Source: DASSUW01 sp963759375
GTDB lineage: Bacteria > Actinomycetota > Thermoleophilia > Solirubrobacterales > Solirubrobacteraceae
Length of the DNA stretch: 64,000 bases
NCBI GenBank assembly: GCA_963759375.1
Contig: CAVWYY010000006.1
Location: 248,001-312,000 of the forward strand
Direction of reading: 5' to 3'
Shown here: one piece after another, positions 1-8,440 of the stretch
How positions within the stretch are numbered: position 1 is the stretch's first letter
Layout: the number at the start of each line of letters is the position of its first letter
Position numbers and translations under genes: made by a program
The notes under the pieces: generated by a model
Databases searched by the model: none
What the model was told of the DNA's origin: nothing
Seen by the model: the letters and a program-made list of their open reading frames with translations, nothing else

Positions 1-765
1 GGCCAGCCACGGGATCAGCAGCCCGCCCGGCACGGTCGAGAAGCCGAACACGGCGACCAGCGCGCCGGCCGCGCCGGCGCTCCAGCCGTGCTCCTGGAAC
101 GCGGCGGCGACCCACGTGGTGATGCCGTAGTAGACGACCGACTGGAGCGCGAACACGCTCACGATCATCCACACGACCGGGCGCCGCACCGGCAGCCGCG
201 CGATCTCCTCGGTGCGGTCGGTCCAGGCGCCGCGGCTGAGCGCCATCCAGCCGATGCACTGCGCGACCGCGGCGATCGAGAACAGCGTCAGCGCCCCGCG
301 CCAGCCGCCGAGCGCATCCGCGGCCGGCACCGCGACCAGCGAGGCGACCGCCGCCCCGCCGTTGATGCCGGTCGTGCACACGCCGTTGGCGAACGCCGGC
401 CGGTCCGGGAAGCGCTCCTTGACCGCGATCGGCAGCAGCGCGCCGGCGATCGCCATGCCGATGCCCAACGGCAGCGTGAGCAGGAGCACGAGCGGCGTGC
501 CGGGCGCGGCCGCGCGGGCGAGCCCGAACAGCGCGATCGCGGCCACGCACGCCGTGACTACGTTGCGGAGCCCGCCGCGCCGGGCCAGCGGGGCGGCCGC
601 GGGCGCGAACACGCCCATGCACAGCACGGGGATCGTGCCGAGCAGGCCGGCCACCGCGTGCGAGATGCCGAGGTCGCCCTGGATCTCCGGCAGCAGCGGT
701 CCGGCGCCGACGAGCTGCGGTCGCAGCGCCAGCGCGGCGACGAACAGCGCCGCCAGGAGGATCAG
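1..765 (-). CDS. MFS transporter, CynX/NimT-like (partial)
   Basis: Last gene of the catabolic operon, running off the left edge so the C-terminal part is missing. About 255 residues are visible. They read as a major facilitator: a first membrane helix followed by a segment with LRPQLVGAGPLLPEI and GDLGIS, typical of the cyanate/nitroimidazole permease group, then repeated hydrophobic helices and a KERFPDRPAF cytoplasmic loop. The protein probably imports the substrate of the operon (inference from position). Oddity: no ATG, GTG or TTG exists in this frame upstream of the first helix. The only nearby possibility is a CTG at 765, 18 bases past the alcohol dehydrogenase stop codon. The start given is therefore provisional; an indel or a non-canonical start are both possible. 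Confidence 0.75.
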   Translation of the reverse strand, partial: MILLAALFVAALALRPQLVGAGPLLPEIQGDLGISHAVAGLLGTIPVLCMGVFAPAAAPLARRGGLRNVVTACVAAIALFGLARAAAPGTPLVLLLTLPLGIGMAIAGALLPIAVKERFPDRPAFANGVCTTGINGGAAVASLVAVPAADALGGWRGALTLFSIAAVAQCIGWMALSRGAWTDRTEEIARLPVRRPVVWMIVSVFALQSVVYYGITTWVAAAFQEHGWSAGAAGALVAVFGFSTVPGGLLIPWLA

Positions 766-782
766 CCCGCGCCGCTGGGCGA

Positions 783-1808
783 CTACGGCCGTACGATCAC
801 CTTCAGCGCGCCGTCGCGGCGCTCGGTGAACGTCGCGTAGGCGTCGGCGAAGTCCTCGAGCGCGAAGCGATGCGTGATCAGCTCGGCCAGCCGGATCCGC
901 CCGGCGGCGACCAGCGCGATCGCCTCCGGCATCTCCCCCGCCGCCGCTCGCACGCCGACGATGTCGATCTCGTCGAGCACCACCCGCTGGAGCGGGATCG
1001 CCGCGCTCTCCATCGGAATGCCGATGACCGCCACGCGGCCCCCCTTGCGCACCAACGATGCGCACTGGCCGAGCGCCGCCGGGTCGCCCGAGCACTCGAG
1101 CGCCACGTCGGCGCCCTTCGCGACCTCCACTGGGTCGACGGCCGTGAAGTCGACCGTCTCGAACCCCAGCGCGGCGGCCTTCTCCAGCCGCGCGCCACGG
1201 CCGACCACGATCACGCGACCGGCGCCGGTCGCGGCCGCGAACTCGGCGACGAGCAGCCCCATGACGCCCGGCCCGACGACGACGACCGTGTCGCCGGGTC
1301 TCTGGCCGCCGCGCTTGACCGTGTGCAGCGCGATCGCCGCCGGGTCGAGCATCGCCGCCTCCTCGTCCGACAGCTCGTCGGGCACGGCGAAGACGCTCTT
1401 GATCGAGTGCACGACGTAGTCCGCGTACGCGCCGTCGACGTTGTGGCCGTACTGCTTGTGCACCCGGAGATCGCCGAAGTTCTCGCACACGTTGTACCGG
1501 CCCTCGACGCACCGCCGGCAGACGCCGCAGGCGGCATGCGAGGTGCCGGCGACGCGCGTGCCGACCTCCCAGCCGAAGTCGGCCGCGCCGGGCCCGAGCC
1601 CGACCACGTCGCCGCACCACTCGTGGCCGGGGACGAGCGGCCAGTCCTTGGGCCAGAAGCCCGGGTAGTGGCCCTGGATGATGTGCGGGTCGGTGCCGCA
1701 GATCGCGATGCACCGCACCTTGCACAGGACCTCGTGCGGCCCGGGCACGGGCCGGTCGACGTCCTGCACGCCGAAGACGTTGGGCTCCTGCACGACGAGT
1801 GCTCTCAT
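783..1808 (-). CDS. Zinc-dependent alcohol dehydrogenase (MDR family)
   Basis: 341-residue medium-chain dehydrogenase that should oxidise an alcohol with NAD(P). Catalytic zinc ligands are visible as Cys37 (ICGTD) and His62-Glu63 (GHE). The structural zinc site is complete, with cysteines at 94, 97, 100 and 108. A Rossmann fold with a VVGPGVMG glycine motif sits near residue 165. Closest in style to threonine/sorbitol dehydrogenase-like members; the substrate cannot be told from sequence. The ATG overlaps the stop of the HD-cyclase gene (ATGA), so it is translationally coupled in the operon. It may act on a hydroxylated intermediate of the pathway (inference). Confidence 0.9.
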   Translation of the reverse strand: MRALVVQEPNVFGVQDVDRPVPGPHEVLCKVRCIAICGTDPHIIQGHYPGFWPKDWPLVPGHEWCGDVVGLGPGAADFGWEVGTRVAGTSHAACGVCRRCVEGRYNVCENFGDLRVHKQYGHNVDGAYADYVVHSIKSVFAVPDELSDEEAAMLDPAAIALHTVKRGGQRPGDTVVVVGPGVMGLLVAEFAAATGAGRVIVVGRGARLEKAAALGFETVDFTAVDPVEVAKGADVALECSGDPAALGQCASLVRKGGRVAVIGIPMESAAIPLQRVVLDEIDIVGVRAAAGEMPEAIALVAAGRIRLAELITHRFALEDFADAYATFTERRDGALKVIVRP

Positions 1809-3202
1809 GTCACCGCCACGGGGTCGACCATCGATCCGGTCGCGCCGCGGATGGCCAGCGGCAGCGCCACGAACAGGAACTCCCGCACGCCCGCCCGGGC
1901 GAGCTCCTCGAGGTCCAGCGACTCGAGGATGTAGATGCCGCGCTCGATGAGCAGCAACGTGTGGACCGGCTGGGGGTTGGCCGGGCTGCCACGGTCGGGC
2001 GCCGGCTGCACCTCGTAGGTCTCGGTGTCGGAGCCCGTCGCCAGCACGCCGCGGTCGGCGAGCAGCCGCGCCGCCGAGATGTCGGGTCCGGCGCCGCGGT
2101 GCGCGGCCAGCGCCTCCGGATCCGGCCAGTGCGCCAGGTAGCCGCTGCGCACGAGCGCCACGTCGCCCGCGCCGGCGGCGATGCCATCGGCCGCCTCGAT
2201 CGCCAGCAGCTCGTCGGCGCCGACCGGCTCGGCGGCGGGCAGCGACTCCAGCCCGCGGTGGCCCGGCACGTCGTAGAGCACGCCGCGCCGCCAGATCGGC
2301 GGGATCTCGGTGGCGTCGCCCTTCAGCGGCCCGAAGTCGCCGAGGTCGGTCCGCGCCGAGCCGCCGTGCCAACGGTCGTCGTCGCCGATCGTCATGTGCG
2401 CGTGCGCGTCGATGTGGGCGCCGGTGTGCGTCGTGCCCATCACCAGCTCGCTCATGTAGCCCAGGCAGGCGTCGTTCGGCGGCCCCCAAGGCTGGTCGCC
2501 GGCCGCGCGGATGCCCTGCGGCGTCCGGTAGGAGACGACCTCGAACGTCGGGTGCCCGGGGAACAACGGCATCTTCGGGAAGCGGTCGCGCGCAAGCCGG
2601 TACATGCGCCCGTCGCGCATCAGCTGCGTGAACTCGATCACCTGCCGCGGATCGTTGGCCGCCCGCAGACGCGACAGCGCGGACGCCAGCAGCGCCTTGC
2701 CGATCTCGCGCGCGCGAGGGAGATCGGGGCTGATGCGCTCGACCGAGTGGCGCAGCTTGCCCTCGGCGCGCTCGCGCGAGGCACGGCCGGTCTCGACCCA
2801 GCCGACGACCAGCGGGACCATCGTCTCCAGGAACGACAGCGAGTCGGCCGCCTGCACGAGGTCGGCCTCGAGCCACCCGCCGTCCTCGTGGACGCGGACC
2901 AGGCCGGCGACCTCGCGCGCGAGATCCTCGGACGCCCCGCGGTCGCGCAGGCCGGGGCCGATCATGTCCGCGCAGCGGTCCTGGTGCCAGCGGTTGTACT
3001 CGACCGAGTCCCAGTCGCGCGCCGAGTCCCACGGCGAGTCGCCGTCCGGGTACGCGCGCTCGACGTCGTGCGTCGCGGCGGCGATCCGCGCAGCCTCCGC
3101 CGCGTCGGGTTCGAGCACGAGCAGCCAGTCGAGCGTGCGCTCCAGATGCCGGGCGTGCGGGTGCACCTCGGCCATCCACTGCTGCGCGCGCTCGACGATC
3201 AC
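1805..3202 (-). CDS. HD-type (DUF4202-like) domain fused to cyclase-family hydrolase
   Basis: 465 residues, starting at a GTG that overlaps the stop of the ATP-grasp gene (GTGA). The first ~185 residues are helical, with His-Asp at 45-46 (THDVERAYP), a second His near 105 (VHEDGG) and a downstream Asp at 120 (QAADSLSFLE), resembling HD phosphohydrolases and the DUF4202 family. The C-terminal ~275 residues are a cyclase (PF04199, kynurenine-formamidase-like) domain with the metal-binding pattern His259-x3-His263-x-Asp265-x3-His269. Cyclase-family enzymes hydrolyse cyclic or formyl amides and related bonds. The fusion of the two domains is unusual, and a separate single-domain cyclase lies two genes upstream. 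The joint function is unknown. Confidence 0.75.
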   Translation of the reverse strand: MIVERAQQWMAEVHPHARHLERTLDWLLVLEPDAAEAARIAAATHDVERAYPDGDSPWDSARDWDSVEYNRWHQDRCADMIGPGLRDRGASEDLAREVAGLVRVHEDGGWLEADLVQAADSLSFLETMVPLVVGWVETGRASRERAEGKLRHSVERISPDLPRAREIGKALLASALSRLRAANDPRQVIEFTQLMRDGRMYRLARDRFPKMPLFPGHPTFEVVSYRTPQGIRAAGDQPWGPPNDACLGYMSELVMGTTHTGAHIDAHAHMTIGDDDRWHGGSARTDLGDFGPLKGDATEIPPIWRRGVLYDVPGHRGLESLPAAEPVGADELLAIEAADGIAAGAGDVALVRSGYLAHWPDPEALAAHRGAGPDISAARLLADRGVLATGSDTETYEVQPAPDRGSPANPQPVHTLLLIERGIYILESLDLEELARAGVREFLFVALPLAIRGATGSMVDPVAVT

Positions 3203-4068
3203 GTCGTCACCGGCCTCGCCTGGAGCACGTAGATCTCGCCGCCCTCGAGCGCCCACTCGATGTCCTGCGGGCCGCCGAGCCGCTGCTCGAGGTCGTCGCC
3301 GATCCGCGCCAGCTCGCGCAGGTGCTCCTCCCCCAGCTTCTGCTCGCCGCCCTCGGCGCCCAGCTCGCGCTCCTCGACGCCGCCGTCCTCGACCGGGACG
3401 ATCGCGATCGGCTGCTGCGAGACCTGCGCCTTCCGCACGGTGCCGTCGCGCTTGAGGATGTAGTGGTCGGGCGTGACCTGGCCCGACACCGCGGCCTCGC
3501 CGAGCCCGAGCACGGCCTCGACGACCATGCGGTCGCGCCGTCCGCGGACCGGGTCGCAGGTGAACAGCACGCCGGCGACGTCGCTTCGCACCATCCGCTG
3601 GACGACGACCGCCATCCCGAGGTCCTCGAGCGAGCCCTTCTTCTCGCGGTAGAAGATCGCCCGCTCGGAGAAGAACGACGCCCAGCAGTCGCGCACGCGG
3701 TCGCGCACCGCGTCGCCGCCGCGCACGTGCAGGTAGGTCTCCTGCTGGCCCGCGTACGACGCGGTCTCGGAGTCCTCGGCGCAGGCGCTGCTGCGCACCG
3801 CGACGGGCGGATCCTCCCCCAGCGCCGCGTACGCCTCGGCGACCTCGCCCGGCACCTCGGCGGTGGCGACGATCGCCTGCGCCTTGTCGTGATCCGGCAG
3901 CGCCGCCCGCAGCGCCTCGGCGTCGACCACCGACGCCAGGCAGTCGGCCGGCACCACGAACCCCTCCGGCACGGGCAGGCCGAGCCCGGTCATCCGCGCC
4001 AGCGACGCGCCCTTGCCGCCCGCGCGGGCGACCTCCAGGCACGCGTCCTCGCCGAACCGCAGCAGCAT
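3199..4068 (-). CDS. ATP-grasp subunit of split PEP-synthase-like kinase (PpsB-like)
   Basis: 289 residues matching only the N-terminal nucleotide-binding (PF01326) part of PEP synthase. Visible motifs are GGKGASL at 17-23, VRSSACAEDSETASYAGQQE, QRMVRSDVAGVLFTCDP and the terminal EWALEGGEIYVLQARPVT. It lacks the phosphohistidine swivel and PEP-binding domains. The missing half is supplied by the gene at 11325-13049, the first of this same operon. This is the organisation of phenylphosphate synthase (PpsA about 70 kDa, PpsB about 40 kDa), which phosphorylates phenol using ATP. The start ATG overlaps the cyclase stop (ATGA). Here the substrate is probably a hydroxylated organic compound, but nothing in the sequence fixes it. 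Confidence 0.85.
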   Translation of the reverse strand: MLLRFGEDACLEVARAGGKGASLARMTGLGLPVPEGFVVPADCLASVVDAEALRAALPDHDKAQAIVATAEVPGEVAEAYAALGEDPPVAVRSSACAEDSETASYAGQQETYLHVRGGDAVRDRVRDCWASFFSERAIFYREKKGSLEDLGMAVVVQRMVRSDVAGVLFTCDPVRGRRDRMVVEAVLGLGEAAVSGQVTPDHYILKRDGTVRKAQVSQQPIAIVPVEDGGVEERELGAEGGEQKLGEEHLRELARIGDDLEQRLGGPQDIEWALEGGEIYVLQARPVTT

Positions 4069-4787
4069 CAGTCCTCCACGATCGCCACGGCGCGAACCGG
4101 GGCCGCCGTTGTCCCGACCCACTTGACCGGCATCACGCTGAGCTGGAAGCCGTGCGGGCGGCCGATCTGCTCGAGGTTCATGAGGTTCTCGAGATGCCAG
4201 TACTCCTCGTCCCACATCACCCGGTGGGCCTCCCAGAACTTCTTCTTCTCGAACATCGCCCACACCGGCGGGTCGAACGTGATCGCGTCGCAGCCCATCA
4301 GCCGCACGCCGCGCTCGATCAGCCAGCGCGTGGCCTCCGCGCTCATGCCCGGGTGGTCGGTCCGGTACCGCTCCTCGGTGTTGTACGCGCCCGCACCGGT
4401 GTGGATGAGCACGATGTCGCGCTCCTTGACCTCGTAGTCGATCTTCGCCAGCGCCGCCTCGACGTCCGCGGCGCTGATGATGTCCCCCGGCGCCCGGTGC
4501 CGCATGTCGAGCAGCACGCCGTCGGAGATGCAGTACTCGAGCGGGATCGTCTCCGGCCCGCCGGCGGTCGGCACGATGTGCTTGCGGGCGTCCAGGTGCG
4601 TGCCGACGTGATCGTTCTGCACGACGAGGTAGCTCGCGGTCAGCGAGTCGACCCCGTACTCGGCGGCGCCGATGCGCTCGGCGAACTCGGTGTGGCTCTC
4701 GTACACGCACAGCGCCGGGGGCGGCACGCGCGGGAACGTGAGCATGTCCGGGTGCACGGGCATCGAGAGGTCGACGATGCGTCTCAA
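4068..4787 (-). CDS. Cyclase-family (kynurenine-formamidase-like) metal hydrolase
   Basis: 239 residues, the usual length of a single cyclase (PF04199) domain. The metal-site pattern is His60-x3-His64-x-Asp66-x3-His70 (HVGTHLDARKH), and a conserved LIHTG segment is present near residue 128. Family members hydrolyse N-formylkynurenine, isatin, cyclic imides or related carbonyl substrates. The start is a TTG that overlaps the GntR stop (TTGA); the next codons encode RRIVDLSMPVHPD, the normal family N-terminus, which supports this start. It is the second cyclase domain in the operon, suggesting two successive hydrolyses or a heteromeric enzyme (inference). Confidence 0.88.
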   Translation of the reverse strand: MRRIVDLSMPVHPDMLTFPRVPPPALCVYESHTEFAERIGAAEYGVDSLTASYLVVQNDHVGTHLDARKHIVPTAGGPETIPLEYCISDGVLLDMRHRAPGDIISAADVEAALAKIDYEVKERDIVLIHTGAGAYNTEERYRTDHPGMSAEATRWLIERGVRLMGCDAITFDPPVWAMFEKKKFWEAHRVMWDEEYWHLENLMNLEQIGRPHGFQLSVMPVKWVGTTAAPVRAVAIVED

Positions 4788-5449
4788 GCCAGATCCTCCT
4801 GTTCGGCCAACGGCCGCAGCAACTCCGCGGCCTCCATCAGGTGCCGGTGCATCGCGGCGCCGGCGGCTTCCCCGTCACGGGCGCGGAGCGCCTCGAGGAT
4901 CGGGACGTGGCGGTCCGACAGCGCCCGCAGGTCGAGCCCGGGCTGCGAGACCGAGATGTAGGTGCGCGAGAACGGCTCCAGGAACGACCACTGGCGCTCG
5001 AGCGTCGCGTTGCGGGCCGCGCGCACGATCGTCGCGTGGAACGACGCGTTGGCGCGCGACTGATCGTGCGCGTCGCCGCGGTCGGCCGCCGCCCGCATCG
5101 TCTCCAGCAGGTCAGCGAGCTCGAGCAGCTCGGCCTCGGTGATCCGCTCGGCTGCCAGCTTCGCGGCCAGCGCCTCCAGCGCCGCACGCACCGGGAACGC
5201 CTCGAGCAGCTCCCGGGCCGAGAACGCGCGCACCGAGCAGCCGCGGAACGGCTCGTGAACGATGCACCCGAGCTGCTCGAGGTCGCGCAGCGCCTCGCGT
5301 ACCGGCGCCTGCGACACGCCGAGCTCCTGCGCGATCCGCGTCTCGACCAGCCGCGCCCCTGCCGGGTAGTCCCCGTCGAGGATGCGCTGCAGGATCACGT
5401 CCTTGATCTGCTCGCGCAGGTTGGAGCGGATGAACGGCGCCTCGCTCAC
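4784..5449 (-). CDS. GntR-family regulator, FCD (FadR) subfamily
   Basis: 221-residue transcription factor. The N-terminal winged helix-turn-helix spans about residues 8-72 (LREQIKDVILQRILDG, ETRIAQELGVSQAPVREALRDLEQLG). It is followed by an all-helical FCD ligand-binding domain with metal-type histidines (FHATIVRAARN, DRHVPILEAL). GTG start overlapping the SDR stop (GTGA). Lying inside the operon it probably controls, it most likely represses it until the substrate or an intermediate binds. The 17-bp palindrome at 13081-13097 is the best candidate operator (inference). Confidence 0.9.
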   Translation of the reverse strand: MSEAPFIRSNLREQIKDVILQRILDGDYPAGARLVETRIAQELGVSQAPVREALRDLEQLGCIVHEPFRGCSVRAFSARELLEAFPVRAALEALAAKLAAERITEAELLELADLLETMRAAADRGDAHDQSRANASFHATIVRAARNATLERQWSFLEPFSRTYISVSQPGLDLRALSDRHVPILEALRARDGEAAGAAMHRHLMEAAELLRPLAEQEDLA

Positions 5450-6222
5450 TGGCACGCGGTGAGCCCTCCGTCGAGCGTGAGCACCTGGCCGGTGATGAAC
5501 GCCGATGCGTCGCTGCAGAGCAGCAGCACCGCGCCGACCACATCGTCGGTCTCGGCGATCCGGCCGAGCGGGATGCGCTTGTACAGGGCCTCGCGGAACG
5601 CGTCGTCGCTCAGCAGGTCCTCCACCTGCGGCGTGCGCACGAACGTCGGCGAGATCGCGTTGACGGTCACGCCGTGCTTGGCCCACTCGGTCGCCTGCTG
5701 GCGCGTCAGCGCGTCGAGCGCGCCCTTGGCGGCTACGTAGGCCGAGAAGCCGTTGTCGATCCCGAGCTGCCCGCGCACCGACGAGATGTGCAGCACCCGG
5801 CCGCCGTTGCCGCCGGCGATCATCGCCCGCACGGCGGCCTGGGTCGGCAGCAGCGCGGAGCGCAGGTTGAGGTCGAGCATCCGGTCCCACTCGGGCTCCG
5901 GGTACTCCTCGGCCGGGTACAGCGCGCCGCCGGCACCGCCGCCGACCGCGTTGACGATCACGTCGACGCGGCCGAACGCCTGCACCGCCGCGCCGATCGC
6001 GTGGTCGGCGTCCGCCTTGCGCGTGACGTCGGCGGCCACGGCGATGCCGTTGCCGCCGGCGCGACCGAGCGCCGCCGACGCGCGGTCCGGGTCGCGCCCG
6101 ATCACCACCACGCGGGCGCCGACGTCCGCGAACGCCTCGCACAGGCGCGCGCCGATCCCGCCGGAGCCGCCGGCGACCACGGCGACGCGGCCGTCGAGGC
6201 GGAAGCGGTCGAGCTCGCTCAT
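5446..6222 (-). CDS. Short-chain dehydrogenase/reductase
   Basis: 258 residues with the classical SDR signature: cofactor motif GGSGGIG at 18-24, NAVGGG near 91, Ser147-148, and the catalytic Tyr162-x3-Lys166 pair (AYVAAKGAL). The C-terminal LTLDGGLT ending is typical. GRDPDR after the second strand suggests NADP preference. It should interconvert a ketone or aldehyde and an alcohol in the pathway. ATG overlaps the CoxG stop (ATGA). Substrate unknown. Confidence 0.92.
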   Translation of the reverse strand: MSELDRFRLDGRVAVVAGGSGGIGARLCEAFADVGARVVVIGRDPDRASAALGRAGGNGIAVAADVTRKADADHAIGAAVQAFGRVDVIVNAVGGGAGGALYPAEEYPEPEWDRMLDLNLRSALLPTQAAVRAMIAGGNGGRVLHISSVRGQLGIDNGFSAYVAAKGALDALTRQQATEWAKHGVTVNAISPTFVRTPQVEDLLSDDAFREALYKRIPLGRIAETDDVVGAVLLLCSDASAFITGQVLTLDGGLTACQ

Positions 6223-6899
6223 CCGCGCCTCTTGCGGATGCCGAGGATCACGATCAGCGCCGTGATCAGCAGCGCCGCCGGCGCGACGCGCTTCAGCACG
6301 GCCTCGCGGCTCGCCGCGCCCAGGTCCAGCACCTCCTCGGCCTGCCGCGGCGGCGCCGGCTGGGCGGCGGCCTCCGCCGAGTCGCCCGCGGGACCGGGCG
6401 GCGGCTCCGGCCGATCGCCGGCCTCGCCGTCTGTGGCCGCCGCGGGCTCGGCGGGCGTGCCGGCCATCTGCTCGGCCAGGCAGTCGGCGAACCGGCCCAT
6501 GAGCTTGGCGCTGACCTCCTGCATGACGCCGCGGCCGAACTGGGCGGCGGGGCCCGTGACGCGCATGTCGGTCTCCACATGCACGCGCGTGCCGTCCTCG
6601 ACCTCCTGCATCGTCGACGTGATCGTGGCGGCGGCGGTGCCCTGCCCGCGACTGTCGCGGGCCTGCGCGCGCATGACCGCGCGGCGGGACGCCTCGTCGG
6701 CCTCCTCGATCTTGACGGTGCCCTTGTAGCTCGCCGTGATCGGGCCGATCTTGATCTTCATCGTCCCGGCGTACTCGTCGCCCTCGTTGCCCTCGATCGT
6801 CGCGCCGGGCAGGCACGGCGCGACGCGGTCGACGTCGAGCAGCACCTCCCACGCGTGCTCGATCGGGGCCGGGACCGTGAATTCGTTCTCCAGCTTCAT
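6219..6899 (-). CDS. coxG: CoxG-like SRPBCC protein with C-terminal membrane anchor
   Basis: 226 residues. The first ~150 form a CoxG/SRPBCC domain (FTVPAPIEHAWEVLLDVDRVAPCLPGA near the start and the CO-dehydrogenase-G-like VRVTGPAAQFGRGV region). A Pro/Ala-rich linker follows, then a single C-terminal hydrophobic helix (about 206-221) ending in RKRRG. CoxG proteins recruit molybdenum hydroxylases to the membrane and are reported to handle quinone. The neighbouring Mo-hydroxylase genes fit this, suggesting the hydroxylase passes electrons to the membrane quinone pool (inference). ATG overlaps the previous stop (ATGA). Confidence 0.88.
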   Translation of the reverse strand: MKLENEFTVPAPIEHAWEVLLDVDRVAPCLPGATIEGNEGDEYAGTMKIKIGPITASYKGTVKIEEADEASRRAVMRAQARDSRGQGTAAATITSTMQEVEDGTRVHVETDMRVTGPAAQFGRGVMQEVSAKLMGRFADCLAEQMAGTPAEPAAATDGEAGDRPEPPPGPAGDSAEAAAQPAPPRQAEEVLDLGAASREAVLKRVAPAALLITALIVILGIRKRRG

Positions 6900-7186
6900 A
6901 GCGTCTCGTAGAACTCCCGCTCGCGGGCCTCGAGGAGCTCCGGAATGGCCTCCTCCTTCACCAGCCGCGTGAAGTGCTCGGACGCCATGTGCGCCTCGTA
7001 CGCGGCCTCGTCGTCGTACTGCTCGTAGAGGAAGTACAGGCGCGGGTTCTCCGGCGAGCGATGCGCCTGGTAGTAGCGGTTGCCGGGCTCGGCCTTCGAG
7101 GGCTCGGTCATCTCGCCGATGACCTCCTCGAGCCGGCCCTCCTTCCCTTCCTTGGCGGTCCATTTCGCGCACACGACGTAGGCCAT
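6896..7186 (-). CDS. ABM-domain (antibiotic biosynthesis mono-oxygenase-like) protein
   Basis: 96-residue ferredoxin-like protein of the YgiN/ABM type: an N-terminal strand (YVVCAKWTAKEGKE), a middle NRYYQAHRSPENP section and YFLYEQYDDEAAYEAH, then HFTRL. Such proteins act as cofactor-free quinol or aromatic mono-oxygenases or as small isomerases. The ATG is separated by one base from the FAH stop. In this operon it may oxidise a hydroquinone-type intermediate, but the family is catalytically diverse, so this is a guess. Confidence 0.82.
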   Translation of the reverse strand: MAYVVCAKWTAKEGKEGRLEEVIGEMTEPSKAEPGNRYYQAHRSPENPRLYFLYEQYDDEAAYEAHMASEHFTRLVKEEAIPELLEAREREFYETL

Positions 7187-7187
7187 G

Positions 7188-8030
7188 TCAGGCAGCTCCC
7201 TTTCGTCCGATGCGATTGCGCAGCACGCCGATCCCCTGCACCTCCAGCTCGATCACGTCGCCCGGCGCGAGCCAGCGATCGAGCTCCAGTCCCGACCCGC
7301 CGGCGGCGGTGCCGGACCCGAGCACCTCGCCCGGGAACAGCGTCTGCGAGCGCGACGCGTAGGCGACCATGTCCGCGAACGTGTGGTGCATGTGCGCGGA
7401 CGTGTCCTCGCCCCAGGTCTCGCCGTTGACGCGAACGGTCATCCGCGCATCGGCCGCGTCGAGCTCGTCGGCGGTGACGATGCACGGACCGAGCACGTTC
7501 GAGCCGTCCCAGTCCTTGGCCTTGCCCGGCCCCATGCCGACCGGCAGCTCGCGCGCCTGCACGTCGCGCGCCGACAGGTCGTTCCAGATCGTGTAGCCGA
7601 AGATCACGTCGGCGGCGTCCTCGGTCGCGACGTCGCGCGCCTCGCGGCCGATCACCGCGGCCAGCTCGAGCTCGTGGTCGAGCTTGTCGGTCCAGGCCGG
7701 CCAGGGAATCTCGTCCTCAGGGCCGATCACGGTGTCGGGCATGCCCTTGTAGTAGGCGGGGACGTCGTACCACTCGTCGGGGATCGGGCGGCCGAGCCGG
7801 CTGAGCGCGTTCTTCATGTGGCCCTCGAAGGCCAGGAAGTCGCGCAGCGAGCGCGGCCGCAGCGGGGCCAGGAGCCGGACGTCGCCCTCGATCGGCACGG
7901 TCGTGCCCATCGGCGCCCCGGCCGTGATGAACGCGACCATGTCGCCGCCGAACGCGAGGTCGATCACCTGCTCGCCGGCCAGCGCCCCCACGCGGGGACC
8001 GGCGCCCGCGTCGTAGGTCACGAAGCGCAT
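7188..8030 (-). CDS. Fumarylacetoacetate hydrolase-family protein
   Basis: 280 residues with the FAH fold. A short N-terminal domain is followed by the catalytic domain with the metal-binding acidic motif LDHELELAAVIGREARDV, then FGYTIWNDLSARDVQ and LGSGTAAGGSGLE near the end. Relatives hydrolyse C-C bonds of acylpyruvates and diketones or decarboxylate oxo-acids at the end of aromatic catabolism. The ATG lies inside the coxS-like coding end (13-base overlap). Its presence argues that a ring is opened to a dicarbonyl product before this step (inference). Confidence 0.9.
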   Translation of the reverse strand: MRFVTYDAGAGPRVGALAGEQVIDLAFGGDMVAFITAGAPMGTTVPIEGDVRLLAPLRPRSLRDFLAFEGHMKNALSRLGRPIPDEWYDVPAYYKGMPDTVIGPEDEIPWPAWTDKLDHELELAAVIGREARDVATEDAADVIFGYTIWNDLSARDVQARELPVGMGPGKAKDWDGSNVLGPCIVTADELDAADARMTVRVNGETWGEDTSAHMHHTFADMVAYASRSQTLFPGEVLGSGTAAGGSGLELDRWLAPGDVIELEVQGIGVLRNRIGRKGAA

Positions 8031-8440
8031 CGGCGCACCGCCTCCTCGATCTTCACGTAGCAGCCGCAACGGCACAGGTTGCCGCCCAGCGCCTCGCGGA
8101 TCTCGTCGCCGGGCCGCATCGCCTTCACGGTCAGCACGAAGCCCGGCGTGCACCAGCCGCACTGGAACGCATGGGTCTCATTGAACGCCCGCAGCACCGG
8201 ATCGGACTCGTCGAGCCCCTCGAGAGTGGTGATCTCGCTGCCGGCCACCGCCGCCGTCAGCGTCAGGCAGCCGGACACCGGCTCCCCGTCGAGGAGCACG
8301 GTGCACGCGCCGCAGACGCCGATCCCGCACGTCTCGCGCACGGAGAGCAGGCCGTGGCGGCGCAGCGCCGGGAGCAGCATCTCGTCACTGCGCGCCTCGA
8401 GCGTGGCGGCGCGGCCGTTGAGGATCACGTCGACGTTCAT
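8018..8440 (-). CDS. Mo-hydroxylase small subunit, two [2Fe-2S] clusters (CoxS/XdhC-type)
   Basis: 140-residue electron-transfer subunit. The plant-type cluster is bound by CGIGVCGACTVLLDG...C near residues 39-60, and the second cluster by QCGWCTPG and NLCRCGCY near 100-133. It passes electrons from the molybdenum subunit to the FAD subunit. ATG overlaps the stop of the large subunit (ATGA). Gene order FAD-Mo-FeS (M-L-S) is the usual one for bacterial xanthine-dehydrogenase/CO-dehydrogenase-type enzymes. Confidence 0.93.
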   Translation of the reverse strand: MNVDVILNGRAATLEARSDEMLLPALRRHGLLSVRETCGIGVCGACTVLLDGEPVSGCLTLTAAVAGSEITTLEGLDESDPVLRAFNETHAFQCGWCTPGFVLTVKAMRPGDEIREALGGNLCRCGCYVKIEEAVRRCAS

